A DNA stretch of 64,000 nt from Chryseobacterium indologenes (GCA_016025055.1 CP065590.1:4650001-4714000), one strand, 5' to 3'. Counted from the first letter of the stretch, positions 1 through 8,917 are shown. Notes: generated from the letters alone by a model not told the origin. Translations and numbers: made by a program.

Positions 1-340
1 CAGAGGCATTTCTATATTTCCGCCTTCGGAAAGGCCTTTAAAGATTCTTTCTGCTTCAGCTTTTGATTCAGGGAAGATGGAAACATAATTATTGTTTCCT
101 ACAGTCAATGTCTGTCCGAAACCGGGAACAATATCTGAAGCCATCAAAAGATCATCTCCGACAGGCAATGCAATATGCATTACTCTGTTTTTTTTCTTCT
201 TCTGATAGATTTTCAGTACCCGGAGCATTTCCCATCTTATGAATTCCTCCGGCGAACTCGCCTCCGAAAACAGATTTGTAAAAGGTAAAAGCTTCTTCAG
301 CAGTACCGTCAAAATTTAGGTATGGATTTAATTTAGCCAT
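1..340 (-). CDS. VOC/PhnB-like protein, partial at window edge, frameshifted
   Basis: Small metal-site beta-alpha-beta protein of the VOC superfamily, PhnB-like (3-demethylubiquinone methyltransferase-like fold). The N-terminus (MAKLNPYLNFDGTAEEAFTF, then YKSVFGGEF) is typical of this family; no substrate can be assigned. The frame closes after 62 codons, but the expected continuation (VMHIALPVGDDLLMASD, then GFGQTLTVGNNNYVSIF) is present one frame over and runs off the left edge. The switch point is a run of eight T at 188-195; seven would restore the frame. I read it as one gene with a homopolymer error. The 3' end is outside the window. Confidence 0.8.
188..195. other. Homopolymer frameshift site (VOC gene)
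   Basis: Run of eight T (eight A on the coding strand) where removal of one base joins two frames that both encode PhnB-like sequence. Confidence 0.75.
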
Positions 341-399
341 GATTTTTAATTTTAAAATGTTATTATTATTGATTATAAATAGGTCTGAACTTTACATTC

Positions 400-1191
400 C
401 TATTTGTTTTCTGGGTTTTTATGTAAAAATTTTTCTACTTCCTGAACTGTAAAATCAATTTTATTCTTATCAACATAGCCTTCGAAATCAGCCATCATAT
501 AGGCACCGTGAACGCCGGGAAGAATCATCATTTGAGAGCCTTCTACCAGACGCCACATGGCCACGGTATGTTCAGGTTTCATAACATCTTTATCTCCACT
601 GATAAATAAAGTAGGCGATTGTATAGATGTCAGAACTTCATCTTCCCAATCCTGAAAAGTCTGCATTCTCTTACTGTCTTTATCAAACATATTTTCCAAT
701 TTTGAAAAGTCAGGATTAAGATGTAAAAAATTGATTTTCAAAGGCTCCGGCATCGATTCAAGAGTAGCTTCCTGCATCGATTCAAAGAAACCGTCCATCA
801 TCCCGCTCCTTTTATAAAATGCGGAAGCCACCACCAGATTTTCTGCCACTTCAGGATAACGGTAGCCAATCTGCATCACGGTACTTCCTCCATTACTGAA
901 TCCCCAGAATGAAGCCCGGTCAATATTGAGTTCTGCTAATAGCGCCACCACATCATGAGCATCCTGTTCAAAAGTTTCCGGAATATCGCGATGTTCACTT
1001 CTTCCGTGATTCTGAAGATCTATCCCGATAAGCTGAAACTGGTACTGAAGCCTTTCTATAACTTCTTTAAAATCAAATAGAATAGAAGATCCTCCTCCGT
1101 GAATCAACACCAGTGGCTTTCCGGATCCGTATATTTCGTAATACATCCGGATCCCGTTTACCTGCTTATATCCTGTTTCTACTGGATTCAT
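400..1191 (-). CDS. Alpha/beta hydrolase
   Basis: 263-residue alpha/beta-hydrolase-fold protein; probably a cytosolic esterase-like enzyme of unknown substrate. Visible motifs are the oxyanion region LVLIHGGGSS (27-36), the nucleophile elbow GFSNG with Ser99, the acid region SGDKD (about 198-202) and a catalytic His228 in PGVHGAY. There is no signal peptide. The start lies 3 bp after the stop of the upstream DinB gene, so the two are probably co-transcribed. Length is normal for the family. Confidence 0.9.
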   Translation of the reverse strand: MNPVETGYKQVNGIRMYYEIYGSGKPLVLIHGGGSSILFDFKEVIERLQYQFQLIGIDLQNHGRSEHRDIPETFEQDAHDVVALLAELNIDRASFWGFSNGGSTVMQIGYRYPEVAENLVVASAFYKRSGMMDGFFESMQEATLESMPEPLKINFLHLNPDFSKLENMFDKDSKRMQTFQDWEDEVLTSIQSPTLFISGDKDVMKPEHTVAMWRLVEGSQMMILPGVHGAYMMADFEGYVDKNKIDFTVQEVEKFLHKNPENK

Positions 1192-1194
1192 TAC

Positions 1195-1719
1195 TTAATA
1201 TTTGATATTTTCATCTACATCATATTTCATTCCCGGATAATCTAAAACCCTGCGCATCAGACCTATTTGCCCACTGAGATAATCTTCACGGCCAATGCAC
1301 ATTCCGATAAAATTGAGTTTTGTTTCTTTGATAAAAGGAACATTCATTCCTATTTCAAATATTTCTTCCAGTTCTTCGTCGGTAACTTCAAGTAATTTCT
1401 GAAAGATTTTAGGAGATATATCATGAAAGTTTTTTTTAAGTTCTTCCAGGCTCGGATATGGGATGCTTTCATCTAATGCTCTTCCCATAAAAAACAGATC
1501 ATTATTAGGATCCTGCTCCTGCAGACCAAGCACTCCGCCTAATCCGTAGCGCATATTAACAAAGTTTCCGGCCATCCAGACAATGTGATTGGTTTTATTT
1601 TCAATTCTTTTCAATGCATCTTCTTCGGAAATTCCGTCCAACACATTGATAAAACTTTGGGTATGCATTCTGTAAGCCGGAATAACCAGCTCTACTTTTG
1701 TTGATTTTGGTGTGTCCAC
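1195..1719 (-). CDS. DinB family protein
   Basis: 174-residue four-helix-bundle protein of the DinB/YfiT-like superfamily; many members bind a metal through three histidines and some are thiol-dependent S-transferases. Support is the N-terminal helix with HTQSFINVLDGISEEDAL, the segment NHIVWMAGNFVNMRYGLGG containing the first metal-type His, and the C-terminal REDYLSGQIGLMRRVL. The usual C-terminal HxxxH pattern is degenerate here (REDYLSGQ), so metal binding is uncertain. It is the first gene of a pair with the downstream alpha/beta hydrolase. Confidence 0.85.
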   Translation of the reverse strand: MDTPKSTKVELVIPAYRMHTQSFINVLDGISEEDALKRIENKTNHIVWMAGNFVNMRYGLGGVLGLQEQDPNNDLFFMGRALDESIPYPSLEELKKNFHDISPKIFQKLLEVTDEELEEIFEIGMNVPFIKETKLNFIGMCIGREDYLSGQIGLMRRVLDYPGMKYDVDENIKY

Positions 1720-1838
1720 TTTCTGTGATTTTTATAGATTAGATAATGGCAGCCTGCATCTTTAAACAGTAGTTTGCAGATGAGACCATGTTTTATATCG
1801 TGACGAATGCACGATTTTTTTCTTTGTCTTCTGCATAT

Positions 1839-2300
1839 TTATTTTATCGCTCCGGATTTCCCCAGAAGTCTTCGAATGTAACCAAGCTGTCCGCTATGGT
1901 AATTTTCGTGAAAACAAAGGGTTGCAAGATCTTTAATTTGATCCTGATTAAATTTTTCAATACTATTGAATTTTGCATCCAGTTTATCCTGAGACTGTTT
2001 CAGGTAAGATTTTAATTCTTCAAAATTCAGAAATTCATCTTTCCTGTCCACAGCGAGAACTCCTCTGTTATAAAATGAAAACTTTTCATTCTCCCAAACC
2101 GGCTGATCTCCCAGTACATTTAATAATCCGTTTCTTACATAAAGTAAATGACCTAACACCCAATTCATACAATTGGCCTCACCATTAGGAAAAATCATGG
2201 ATTCTTCGTGAGTAATGCCTTCTATATTCAAAAAAGCTACTTGGGTCGTTATAGATGCCTGATTTTTCACTAATTCTATATCGTTTGATTGTGTTTCCAT
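1839..2300 (-). CDS. DinB family protein
   Basis: 153-residue DinB-superfamily protein, a paralogue of the neighbouring 174-residue one (shared MNWVLGHLLYVRNGLLNVLG-type helix and C-terminal GQLGYIRRLLG). Unlike the neighbour it keeps the HENYHSGQ motif, so a full metal site (His in LGHLL plus two His in HENYH) is plausible. Cytosolic; substrate unknown. It stands 31 bp from the stop of a VOC gene on the same strand, suggesting a small detoxification or stress operon, though that role is inference. Confidence 0.85.
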   Translation of the reverse strand: METQSNDIELVKNQASITTQVAFLNIEGITHEESMIFPNGEANCMNWVLGHLLYVRNGLLNVLGDQPVWENEKFSFYNRGVLAVDRKDEFLNFEELKSYLKQSQDKLDAKFNSIEKFNQDQIKDLATLCFHENYHSGQLGYIRRLLGKSGAIK

Positions 2301-2330
2301 TTGAAAGATATTACAGGTGATTGTATTAAA

Positions 2331-2741
2331 TTATTCTGTAGGTAACTGAGACATATCTGCAAACATGACTTCCCACTGATGGCCATCAATATCTGCAAAA
2401 GCACTTTGATACATCCATCCGTGATCCGTAGGTTCGCTGTATGTTGACCCTCCGTTTTCTACTGCAGTTTTTACCATTTGGTCGACTTCATCACGATGAT
2501 CAACCCCGATTGCAAGAAGTACCTGCGTTGTATCACCTTTTGCATATGGCCTGTTGGTGAATGTCTGGAAAAATTCTTCTTTCAGGAACATCGTGTAAAT
2601 ATGATCTTCCTTCATCACTATACATACGGCTTTTTCATCAGAAAACTGTTCATTGACAGAAAAGCCTAACTTCGTCCAGAATGCTCTGGTTTTTTGTACG
2701 TCTTTTACAGGTAAATTGACATAAATCTGGTTAATTTTCAT
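2331..2741 (-). CDS. VOC family (glyoxalase-like) protein
   Basis: 136-residue protein of the vicinal oxygen chelate fold. Support: MKINQIYVNLPVKDVQKTRA start, GWMYQSAFADIDGHQWEVMF C-terminal strand with the conserved D-x-DGH-x-WEV pattern, and a length typical for single-domain VOC proteins. It is a close paralogue of the next gene upstream (2845-3258), most likely a tandem duplication. Enzymatic role is not identifiable. Confidence 0.9.
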   Translation of the reverse strand: MKINQIYVNLPVKDVQKTRAFWTKLGFSVNEQFSDEKAVCIVMKEDHIYTMFLKEEFFQTFTNRPYAKGDTTQVLLAIGVDHRDEVDQMVKTAVENGGSTYSEPTDHGWMYQSAFADIDGHQWEVMFADMSQLPTE

Positions 2742-2844
2742 ATTATATTTATTTTGGTGTTAAACTTTTAAACAAAATTATGAAGAGGAATTAAAAATAT
2801 ACTTGTCATACGGCAAGATTCGTTTCCTTCGCCTGATTGATGGT

Positions 2845-3258
2845 CTAAGGTAGTGCCGGCATTTGAGACAGATCTGCAAAAGTTATGTTCCAGCCATGCC
2901 CGTCCGGATCCCAAAAAGAATTTTGATACATCCAACCGAAATCTTCCGGCTCTTCATGCTGATAAGCTCCGTTTTCCAGAGCAGTATTCACGACATGATC
3001 TACTTCTTCCCTGCTACTGAGTCCTATGGAAACCAGCACCTGGGAAGTATTAGCCGGTGCTAAAGGTCTGTCGATAAAAGTTTGAAAATAGTCTTCTAAA
3101 AGGAACATGACATAGATGCTATCTTCATTCATCATAACACAGACAGCTTTATCATCCGAAAATTGTTCGTTAACAGGAAAACCCAGCTTTGTCCAGAATG
3201 CCCTGGTTTTCTGAACATCTTTCACCGGAAAGTTCACGTAAATTTGATTCGCTTTCAT
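2845..3258 (-). CDS. VOC family (glyoxalase-like) protein
   Basis: 137-residue VOC-fold protein, paralogous to 2331-2741 along its whole length (both have NQIYVNxPVKDVQKTRAFW and a GWMYQxxFxDxDGHxW tail). The two genes are about 100 bp apart and co-oriented, fitting tandem duplication followed by divergence. The GW-DPDGHGW segment carries the usual VOC metal-region residues. Substrate unknown. Confidence 0.9.
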   Translation of the reverse strand: MKANQIYVNFPVKDVQKTRAFWTKLGFPVNEQFSDDKAVCVMMNEDSIYVMFLLEDYFQTFIDRPLAPANTSQVLVSIGLSSREEVDHVVNTALENGAYQHEEPEDFGWMYQNSFWDPDGHGWNITFADLSQMPALP

Positions 3259-3336
3259 TTCGTAATTTTTTTAGTGTTAATCTTTTATCCAAAATTACCA
3301 AGGTGCAATGAAAGCCTACTTGCCATAAGGCAAGAT

Positions 3337-3927
3337 TTAATTTTTCTTGGGATGGGAAACCAATTCTTTGCGGATACGGCTCAAAGAAGTATCGGTAACT
3401 CCCAGATAAGAGGCGATTTGCTTTAAAGGAGCAAACTGTATCACTTTAGATTTCTGTTCCAGTAGATTGAGATATCTTCTGGTAGCAGAAAGGGTAAACA
3501 TTTCCACAGATCGTTGTTTGTATTCAAAGAGTTCTTTAGACATCCATGCTCTTCCCCATTCTCTGAGATTCGGTATTTTATGAAACAACTCCTGAAAAGT
3601 TTCAAAATCTAGTTTCCAGCATTCACAATCTGTAATACAAACAATATTTTCCTGGGAAGGCACTCTCTGAAAAAGGGATAAGACTTCTATAATAATCTCA
3701 TTATCTGCAAAAAAATGAGTGGTAACTTCGTTTCCGTTAAAATCATTGACATAGGAGCGGGCAAGCCCTTTTTCAAGGATGTAGTATGCGTTGGAAGTTT
3801 TCCCTTCTTCAAGTATAATGTCACCTTTCTGGAAAAATACTTTTTCATGGGCCTGAAATATTTCATCCAGTTCTTCCTTCATGAAAAATGGGAAATCATA
3901 ACAGATTTCGAGGGCTTGATTGGTCAT
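3337..3927 (-). CDS. Crp/Fnr family transcriptional regulator
   Basis: 196-residue regulator with an N-terminal cyclic-nucleotide-binding-like beta barrel (about 25-115, GDIILEEGKTSNAYYILEKG) and a short C-terminal helix-turn-helix (about 160-185, KQIASYLGVTDTSLSRIRKE). This is the Bacteroidetes Crp/Fnr subtype whose recognition helix reads SLSRIRK. It lies just upstream of, and co-oriented with, the VOC/DinB/hydrolase cluster, so it may control it; that is inference. The ligand is unknown. Confidence 0.9.
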   Translation of the reverse strand: MTNQALEICYDFPFFMKEELDEIFQAHEKVFFQKGDIILEEGKTSNAYYILEKGLARSYVNDFNGNEVTTHFFADNEIIIEVLSLFQRVPSQENIVCITDCECWKLDFETFQELFHKIPNLREWGRAWMSKELFEYKQRSVEMFTLSATRRYLNLLEQKSKVIQFAPLKQIASYLGVTDTSLSRIRKELVSHPKKN

Positions 3928-4132
3928 TGTGATGATGTTTTTTTAAGTCTTTAAAAGTAAAATTTTTAATTGAATTAAGTGTAAAAAATTTAAACAAATC
4001 AATTAAAAAAGCTAATAAAACAACTTTATCAACCTACTATCAGACAGTTTCCGCCAATAAAATCAATTTAAACAAAAAAAATAAAACCTTATCAAACCTG
4101 TGATTTTTCCGGTCTTTTAAGAAAAATTTTTT

Positions 4133-5344
4133 TTAAAATAAAGACAGCTGTATAGATTGTGGTGACTTAGGTTTCTGAGCATCTCCAAAAACCGTTTTAC
4201 CTCCAAATCGCCATGAATTCTGCCTTTCCTCCTCAATAACTTCCTGAATGTCGAAGTCAGGAGTAAAGTCTTTTTCTGTAGCAGCTACTATCTGATGAAG
4301 TTTGTTGAGTGTATTCAGCTTATCAGAGTTTCCGAGCTTGGATTTTTCTATTCCTTTTCGAAGAATTGTAATGCTCTCATCGTAGGTATTGACAGGTACC
4401 GGAAAAGGATGTCCGTCTTTTCCTCCGTGAGCAAAAGAGAATCTGGCCGGATCTTTAAATCTTGACGGGGCTCCGTGAATCACTTCACTCACCAAAGCCA
4501 GCGACTGCATTGTTCTCGGGCCTACGCCTTCCAGCATCAGCAAATCTTCAAAATTCTGAGGCTGCTGCTCGCGGGTTACGTACAGGAGAGCTCCCAAACG
4601 CTTCAAATCAACATCTGAAGCGCGCACATCATGATGATCAGGGAGAATAAGTCTCGAAAAATCGCTCATGACTTCTGCTGAATCTGTGTGGGAGATATCC
4701 AGAATTCCTTTTCTATTTTCAGAAGCTTCAGTATCGGTAAGGTTAAGAATTTTCCCTCTTGAAAATCCGTTAATCCCGGTATGAGGCTCTTCAATGAATG
4801 ATTTTATATTTTCAGAATGCCAGTGATAACGTCTTGCTGTACCGTCAGACTCATGCATTCCCTGCTGAATCACGCTCCAGCTTCCGTTATCAGACAATAC
4901 AAAATTGTGCAGATACAATTGATAACCATCCTGAATTGCGGTATTATCGACTTTTGCGGAAAGCTTACTGGCCCTTACCAGCTCCGTTCCGTTCAATCCT
5001 GTTTTATCGGCGATACGAATTAATTCTGCAGGGGTTTCTCTTGAAAATTTTCCTTTTCCGCCGCAGATATAAAGTCCCAGCGATTGTGAGTTGGGATTAA
5101 TGGAACGTTTTAAAGCACCCATTACGGAAGTCGTTATGCCAGAAGAATGCCAGTCCATTCCCATCACCGCTCCAAAACTCTGGAACCAAAACGGATCTGC
5201 CAGCCGGCGAAGAACTTCATCTTTACCATAATCCATCAGAATAACTTCAACAATAGACAAACCAAGTACAGACATGCGTTCATATAGCCAAGGTGGTACT
5301 TTGCCATAATGAAGGGGTAAATCTGCGGTTCCTGAACGTTTCAT
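4133..5344 (-). CDS. DUF763 domain-containing protein
   Basis: 403-residue member of DUF763 (PF05559), a family of unknown function. The open frame runs 45 codons further upstream to 5479, but the family starts with MKRSGTADLPLHYGKVP, which here begins at 5344, and the preceding residues look non-coding; I therefore choose 5344. A helix-hairpin-helix-like segment (LLMLEGVGPRTMQSLAL) suggests nucleic-acid contact, and SFAHGGKDGHPFPV is a family hallmark. The C-terminus SIQLSLF is intact. No partner gene is evident; the lipoprotein gene on the other strand is divergent. Confidence 0.9.
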   Translation of the reverse strand: MKRSGTADLPLHYGKVPPWLYERMSVLGLSIVEVILMDYGKDEVLRRLADPFWFQSFGAVMGMDWHSSGITTSVMGALKRSINPNSQSLGLYICGGKGKFSRETPAELIRIADKTGLNGTELVRASKLSAKVDNTAIQDGYQLYLHNFVLSDNGSWSVIQQGMHESDGTARRYHWHSENIKSFIEEPHTGINGFSRGKILNLTDTEASENRKGILDISHTDSAEVMSDFSRLILPDHHDVRASDVDLKRLGALLYVTREQQPQNFEDLLMLEGVGPRTMQSLALVSEVIHGAPSRFKDPARFSFAHGGKDGHPFPVPVNTYDESITILRKGIEKSKLGNSDKLNTLNKLHQIVAATEKDFTPDFDIQEVIEEERQNSWRFGGKTVFGDAQKPKSPQSIQLSLF

Positions 5345-5481
5345 TTCTGAGGTAAAAAGCAAAGTTAGTTTTAAAATTTTAAAGCGTTCATGATTTGGGT
5401 CAACTTTAACTTCACCCGGGTCGGAATGAAAAATTGGAAATGTTCTATTTTTATATGATTTTTGCCTGACAATAACCATGT

Positions 5482-6063
5482 ATGAAAAAAATATTATTAT
5501 TCCTGAGCTTTTCTTTATTAACCATTTCCTGTCACAACAAGAAAGAGGAATCTTCTGCTAACAAGATAGATGCCATGCGAAAAGAATGGCTGAAAAACAG
5601 GCTTGATTTCTTTTCAGGAGCTACACCTGCCTATTTTTCAGCAAAAACAATTGACGGAAAGACATTCAATTCAAAAGATTTTAAAGGGAAAAATCTCATG
5701 ATCTTTATCTACAGTAAAACATTTCTGAAAAAAGATCCTCAGGCCAGTTATAATATGCTGGACGACTGTAATGGACTCTACACCAGCTATAAAGATAATG
5801 TAGGTTTTATCGGCATCCTTGAAGGAATGATAGATAGAGAGAAAGACCTTCAGCCGATTTTGAAAGATGACCTTTTTGAGTTTGATCAAATCGACAATAC
5901 AAAATCTCCGCATAAGCAGGAACAACTGAAATATAATATCTATTGTACTCCCGCTAAAATCCTGATTGATTCGCGCGGAAAAGTGATTCATTCCAGCTGT
6001 GGTGGTGCTGCAGATGAGGAGCTCATTCGTAAATTAGACAGTATTAAGGGAGGACAGAAATAA
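5482..6063 (+). CDS. Putative lipoprotein with thioredoxin-like fold
   Basis: 193-residue predicted lipoprotein: MKKILLFLSFSLLTISC signal with a lipobox ending at Cys17. The mature part resembles redoxin/TlpA-type domains (SAKTIDGKTFNSKDFKGKNL, then CTPAKILIDSRGKVIHSSCG), but the CxxC active-site pair expected after the second strand is missing: IYSKTFLKKDPQ occupies that place. It may therefore be a non-redox relative. Envelope location is predicted. It is divergent from the DUF763 gene with about 137 bp between the chosen starts. Confidence 0.75.
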   Translation: MKKILLFLSFSLLTISCHNKKEESSANKIDAMRKEWLKNRLDFFSGATPAYFSAKTIDGKTFNSKDFKGKNLMIFIYSKTFLKKDPQASYNMLDDCNGLYTSYKDNVGFIGILEGMIDREKDLQPILKDDLFEFDQIDNTKSPHKQEQLKYNIYCTPAKILIDSRGKVIHSSCGGAADEELIRKLDSIKGGQK

Positions 6064-6073
6064 TTATCTCAAC

Positions 6074-6477
6074 TCATTCATGGGAATGAAGCTTTAGAGC
6101 ACTGTGTTTCTCTGTATCAAATTTTTCGTTGAAAATAATTTTATTACCAAAAGGATCATGTACGGTGAAAGAGATAGCATCATAGAAAGCTTTTTCAAGA
6201 CCCGGGCGATTGTATTTGTAGTTTTTATCAATAAGTTCTTTATGATAGTCGGCAACATCTTCTCCCCAGATGAAAACACTGCTTCCCGGGCTTGCATCCC
6301 CGTGGTGCTCGCTCAGATGAAGGACAAGATTATTCTTTTTACTTCCATGTAAACAGGAGTATTTTCATCAAAATGATGCTCCCAGACGATTTCGAAACCT
6401 AACCAATCTATGTAAAACTCAAGGGTTTTCTGATAATCAAAAATTCGAAGAACGGGAATTACTTGTTCTGCTTTCAT
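6074..6477 (-). CDS. VOC family protein (bleomycin-resistance-like), frameshifted
   Basis: Reading from ATG at 6477 gives MKAEQVIPVLRIFDYQKTLE, then FYIDWLGFEIVWEHHF, and after a frame change HLSEHHGDASPGSSVFIWGE and FTVHDPFGNKIIFNEKF: a complete glyoxalase/bleomycin-resistance-like protein of about 134 residues. The frame breaks at a five-T run (6336-6340) where six are needed. Both halves are clearly VOC, so this is one gene. It is followed closely by another VOC gene on the same strand (6492-6839). Function unknown; antibiotic binding is not implied by the fold alone. Confidence 0.8.
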
Positions 6478-6491
6478 ACCGTAGTCTGTTT

Positions 6492-6839
6492 TTATTTGTG
6501 AGATAATATATTAATCAGTTTCCCGAAGGGATCTTTCACAAAGAACCTGCGTACGCCCCAATCTTCGTCTGTGATGTCGTATATGATTTTAAAACCTGCA
6601 TTTTTCATCATTTCATGCATTTCCTCTACATTATCCACTTCAATGGAAAGGTCGGGCACCTCTGTACCATTACCACCCTGAGCAGCAAAACTGATCTGGA
6701 CCTTCGATTCTTCTTCACTCCCCAGAGTTTTAATCCATCCATGATCCATCACAATCTCCAGGCCTAAAATCTCATGATAAAAAAGGTGAGCTTTGGAGAG
6801 GTCATCAGCTTTTATATTGGCTACAATTCTTTTAACCAT
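6492..6839 (-). CDS. VOC family protein
   Basis: 115-residue glyoxalase-fold protein. I take the start at 6839 (MVKRIVANIKADDLSKAHLF) rather than the upstream 6893 ATG, because the extra 18 residues lie in a terminator hairpin and do not resemble the family. The C-terminus RRFFVKDPFGKLINILSHK is the standard VOC ending. It lies 14 bp upstream of the frameshifted VOC gene, a second tandem VOC pair in this window. Confidence 0.85.
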   Translation of the reverse strand: MVKRIVANIKADDLSKAHLFYHEILGLEIVMDHGWIKTLGSEEESKVQISFAAQGGNGTEVPDLSIEVDNVEEMHEMMKNAGFKIIYDITDEDWGVRRFFVKDPFGKLINILSHK

Positions 6840-6858
6840 TCTGTATCTATTTAAATTA

Positions 6859-6898
6859 ATAAAAAAGCCTTGTGAAATTACACAAAATTCCACAAGGC
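6859..6898 (-). terminator. Intrinsic terminator
   Basis: GCCTTGTG / CACAAGGC stem with a T tract on the minus strand, downstream of the alpha/beta hydrolase at 6927-7616; it overlaps the rejected 5' extension of the VOC gene. Confidence 0.7.
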
Positions 6899-6926
6899 CC
6901 GGTACCTATTTGTATATTTCTGAGAG

Positions 6927-7616
6927 CTAGAGCGAAGACGCCGCTTCCAGAATAAGTTCTGTAACTTCTTTTGGATGTGAGGCCAATGAAGCATGTCCTG
7001 CATCTAAAGTAATAATTTTCTTTGGCTGAAGCCGTTCCGCCATTTCTTTTTCTGTTTCCGCAGGAATCATCCGGTCATTTGATGACACCTGATACCAGCT
7101 TGGCTTCGTCTTCCAGGCCGGCTCACCAGCTTCGTCTCCAAAACATTGTCCGTGGATAGGTTTTTGCGAAAGTGCCATTACCAGTGCTTTTTCATCATCC
7201 AGATCCTGGCAGAAGGCAGATTGAAATTCGTTATATTTAATCCATAAAAACCCTTTACTATCAGGATAAATACTGGCACCTCCCGGAGATTCCCGTCTTC
7301 CTAAAAGTGCTCCTAAGCTGTCTCCGGAGTCCGGTGCAAAAGCTGCAATATAAACCAATCCTGCTACCTTATCATGATTCCCTGCCCCGGAAATAACGGC
7401 TCCTCCATAGGAATGCCCTACCAAAAGGACGTTTCCGTCCTGAGCATCAATAAGGTCTTTGGTTTTATTGATATCATCCTGTAATGATGTCAGTGGATTT
7501 TGAACGCTTCGTACTTTATATCCCGCTTTTACCAGGGATGGAATTACATATTGCCAGTGAGAGCCATCGCCCCATGCTCCGTGTACCAAAATAATGGTCA
7601 GATCTTTTTGTTCCAT
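6927..7616 (-). CDS. Alpha/beta hydrolase (esterase-like)
   Basis: 229-residue alpha/beta hydrolase of the salicylate-binding/EstC-like type. Seen: VHGAWGDGSHW (11-21), nucleophile elbow LVGHSYGGAV with Ser69, SSNDRMIPAETE acid region and DAGHASLASHP with the catalytic His. No signal peptide, so cytosolic. It is transcribed alone between a Crp/Fnr gene and a strong terminator. Substrate unknown. Confidence 0.9.
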   Translation of the reverse strand: MEQKDLTIILVHGAWGDGSHWQYVIPSLVKAGYKVRSVQNPLTSLQDDINKTKDLIDAQDGNVLLVGHSYGGAVISGAGNHDKVAGLVYIAAFAPDSGDSLGALLGRRESPGGASIYPDSKGFLWIKYNEFQSAFCQDLDDEKALVMALSQKPIHGQCFGDEAGEPAWKTKPSWYQVSSNDRMIPAETEKEMAERLQPKKIITLDAGHASLASHPKEVTELILEAASSL

Positions 7617-7733
7617 AATGCTAAGTATTAAAATTTGATGATCATAAAGCTACAACCTTATGCATCTGCTGACGTTAACTTAAGTTAATTAAGACAAAAT
7701 GAGCTTACAATTTGTGGTACCTGTTGTATACAA

Positions 7734-8305
7734 CTAATTCACAATTCTCCCTCTGATGCGGCTTAGTGATTGTTCCGTCACTCCAAGATAGCTCGCAATA
7801 TGTTTCTGGGCTATTTTCTGGAAAAGGAGCGGTTGTTTCCTGACAAGATGTACATATCTGTTTTCCGGAGAAAGGCATAACAGGTCATCAATTCTTTTTT
7901 TGCGTCCAGATAGATTTTTTCACTCATGATCCGCCCAAATTTCTGCCAATAGGCTTCTTTCTCATAAAGTGACTGTAAGTGATCTTTGCTCAACAGTAAA
8001 ATTTCACAGTTTTCCAGGGCCTGGATGTTCATGTTGGATACGGTATCGCAGAGGATACTTTCATAATCTGTAAAAAATTCATTTTCAAAATAGAATCCGA
8101 AATTGATTTCCCGTCCCTGATCATTAATGTAGAAGCATCTGATCGTTCCTTTCTTAATAAATCCCAGATATTTGCACTTTTCACCCTGCCTGATAAAAAA
8201 TTCAGATTTTAAAAGCCGGGTATCTTTCAATAAGGCATAAAACTCATCAAAATGCTCCTGATCTACCTGAAACAATTCTCCAAATTTTCTGTAGTTATCT
8301 GACAT
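7734..8305 (-). CDS. Crp/Fnr family transcriptional regulator, frameshifted
   Basis: Cyclic-nucleotide-binding-like regulator. The first frame gives 164 residues with a clear effector barrel (SEFFIRQGEKCKYLGFIKKG), then loses similarity. One added base in the seven-T run at 7895-7901 restores DAKKRIDDLLCLSPENRYVH and a complete recognition helix HIASYLGVTEQSLSRIRGRI ending in VN. The restored protein is about 190 residues, normal for Bacteroidetes Crp/Fnr. Probable homopolymer error; if real, the regulator would lack its DNA-binding domain. Confidence 0.85.
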
Positions 8306-8335
8306 AATTTTAATTTGTGTTTTCTAAAAATAAGA

Positions 8336-8371
8336 AAAGCCTTGCAAAAAATTACTTTTGCAAGGCTTTTT
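8336..8371. terminator. Bidirectional hairpin terminator
   Basis: GCCTTGCAAAA / TTTTGCAAGGC stem with T tracts on both sides, between the stop of tpx and the start of the Crp/Fnr gene; it most likely ends tpx transcription. Confidence 0.75.
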
Positions 8372-8386
8372 AACAAAATTATTTTA

Positions 8387-8887
8387 TTACTTTAATGCTG
8401 CAAGGGCTGCCTCATAGTTTGGTTCGTTGGCAATTTCTGAAACCTGCTCAGTATAGACTACTTTATTATTTTCATCGGCAACGATTACCGCGCGGCTTAG
8501 CAAGCCTTTCAACGGAGAATCAGTAATGGTTACTTCATAATCGTCTCCGAAACTGCTTCTGAAATCTGAAAGAGTTTCAACATTATTTAACCCTTCAGCG
8601 GCGCAGAATCTTCCCAATGCAAAAGGAAGGTCTTTTGAAACATTGATTACTACTGTATTTTCAAGGTTTGAGGCTTCTTCGTTGAATTTTCTGCTGGAGG
8701 CTGCACAAGTAGGAGTATCAATACTTGGGAAAATATTGAATACTTTTTTCTTTCCTTCAAAATTTTCCAATGTTTTTACATTTAATCCTGAATCTACCAA
8801 AGCAAAATCTTTGATAGTTGATCCAACTGATGGTAATGCTCCTATAGTGTGTACTTCGTTTCCTTTTAAAGTGATTGTCGTTGACAT
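8387..8887 (-). CDS. tpx: Thiol peroxidase
   Basis: 166-residue atypical 2-Cys peroxiredoxin that reduces hydroperoxides with thioredoxin. The peroxidatic Cys61 sits in FPSIDTPTCAAS and the resolving Cys95 in GRFCAAEGL, and the C-terminal EQVSEIANEPNYEAAL is family-typical. No signal peptide, so cytosolic. A second, exported paralogue is at 30026-30601. It has its own promoter-like -7 box (CAAATGTA on the plus strand at 8910-8917) and a terminator downstream. Confidence 0.95.
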   Translation of the reverse strand: MSTTITLKGNEVHTIGALPSVGSTIKDFALVDSGLNVKTLENFEGKKKVFNIFPSIDTPTCAASSRKFNEEASNLENTVVINVSKDLPFALGRFCAAEGLNNVETLSDFRSSFGDDYEVTITDSPLKGLLSRAVIVADENNKVVYTEQVSEIANEPNYEAALAALK

Positions 8888-8909
8888 AATATTTATTTTT
8901 TTAGTTTTT

Positions 8910-8917
8910 CAAATGTA
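8910..8917 (-). promoter_or_regulatory. Candidate Bacteroidetes -7 box for tpx
   Basis: Minus-strand TACATTTG matches TAnnTTTG, 23 bp upstream of the tpx ATG. No clear TTTG -33 box at the usual distance. Confidence 0.5.

Noticed and set aside
1788-2015. 75-codon plus-strand frame
   Set aside because: Antisense to a clear DinB gene and of shadow-like composition.
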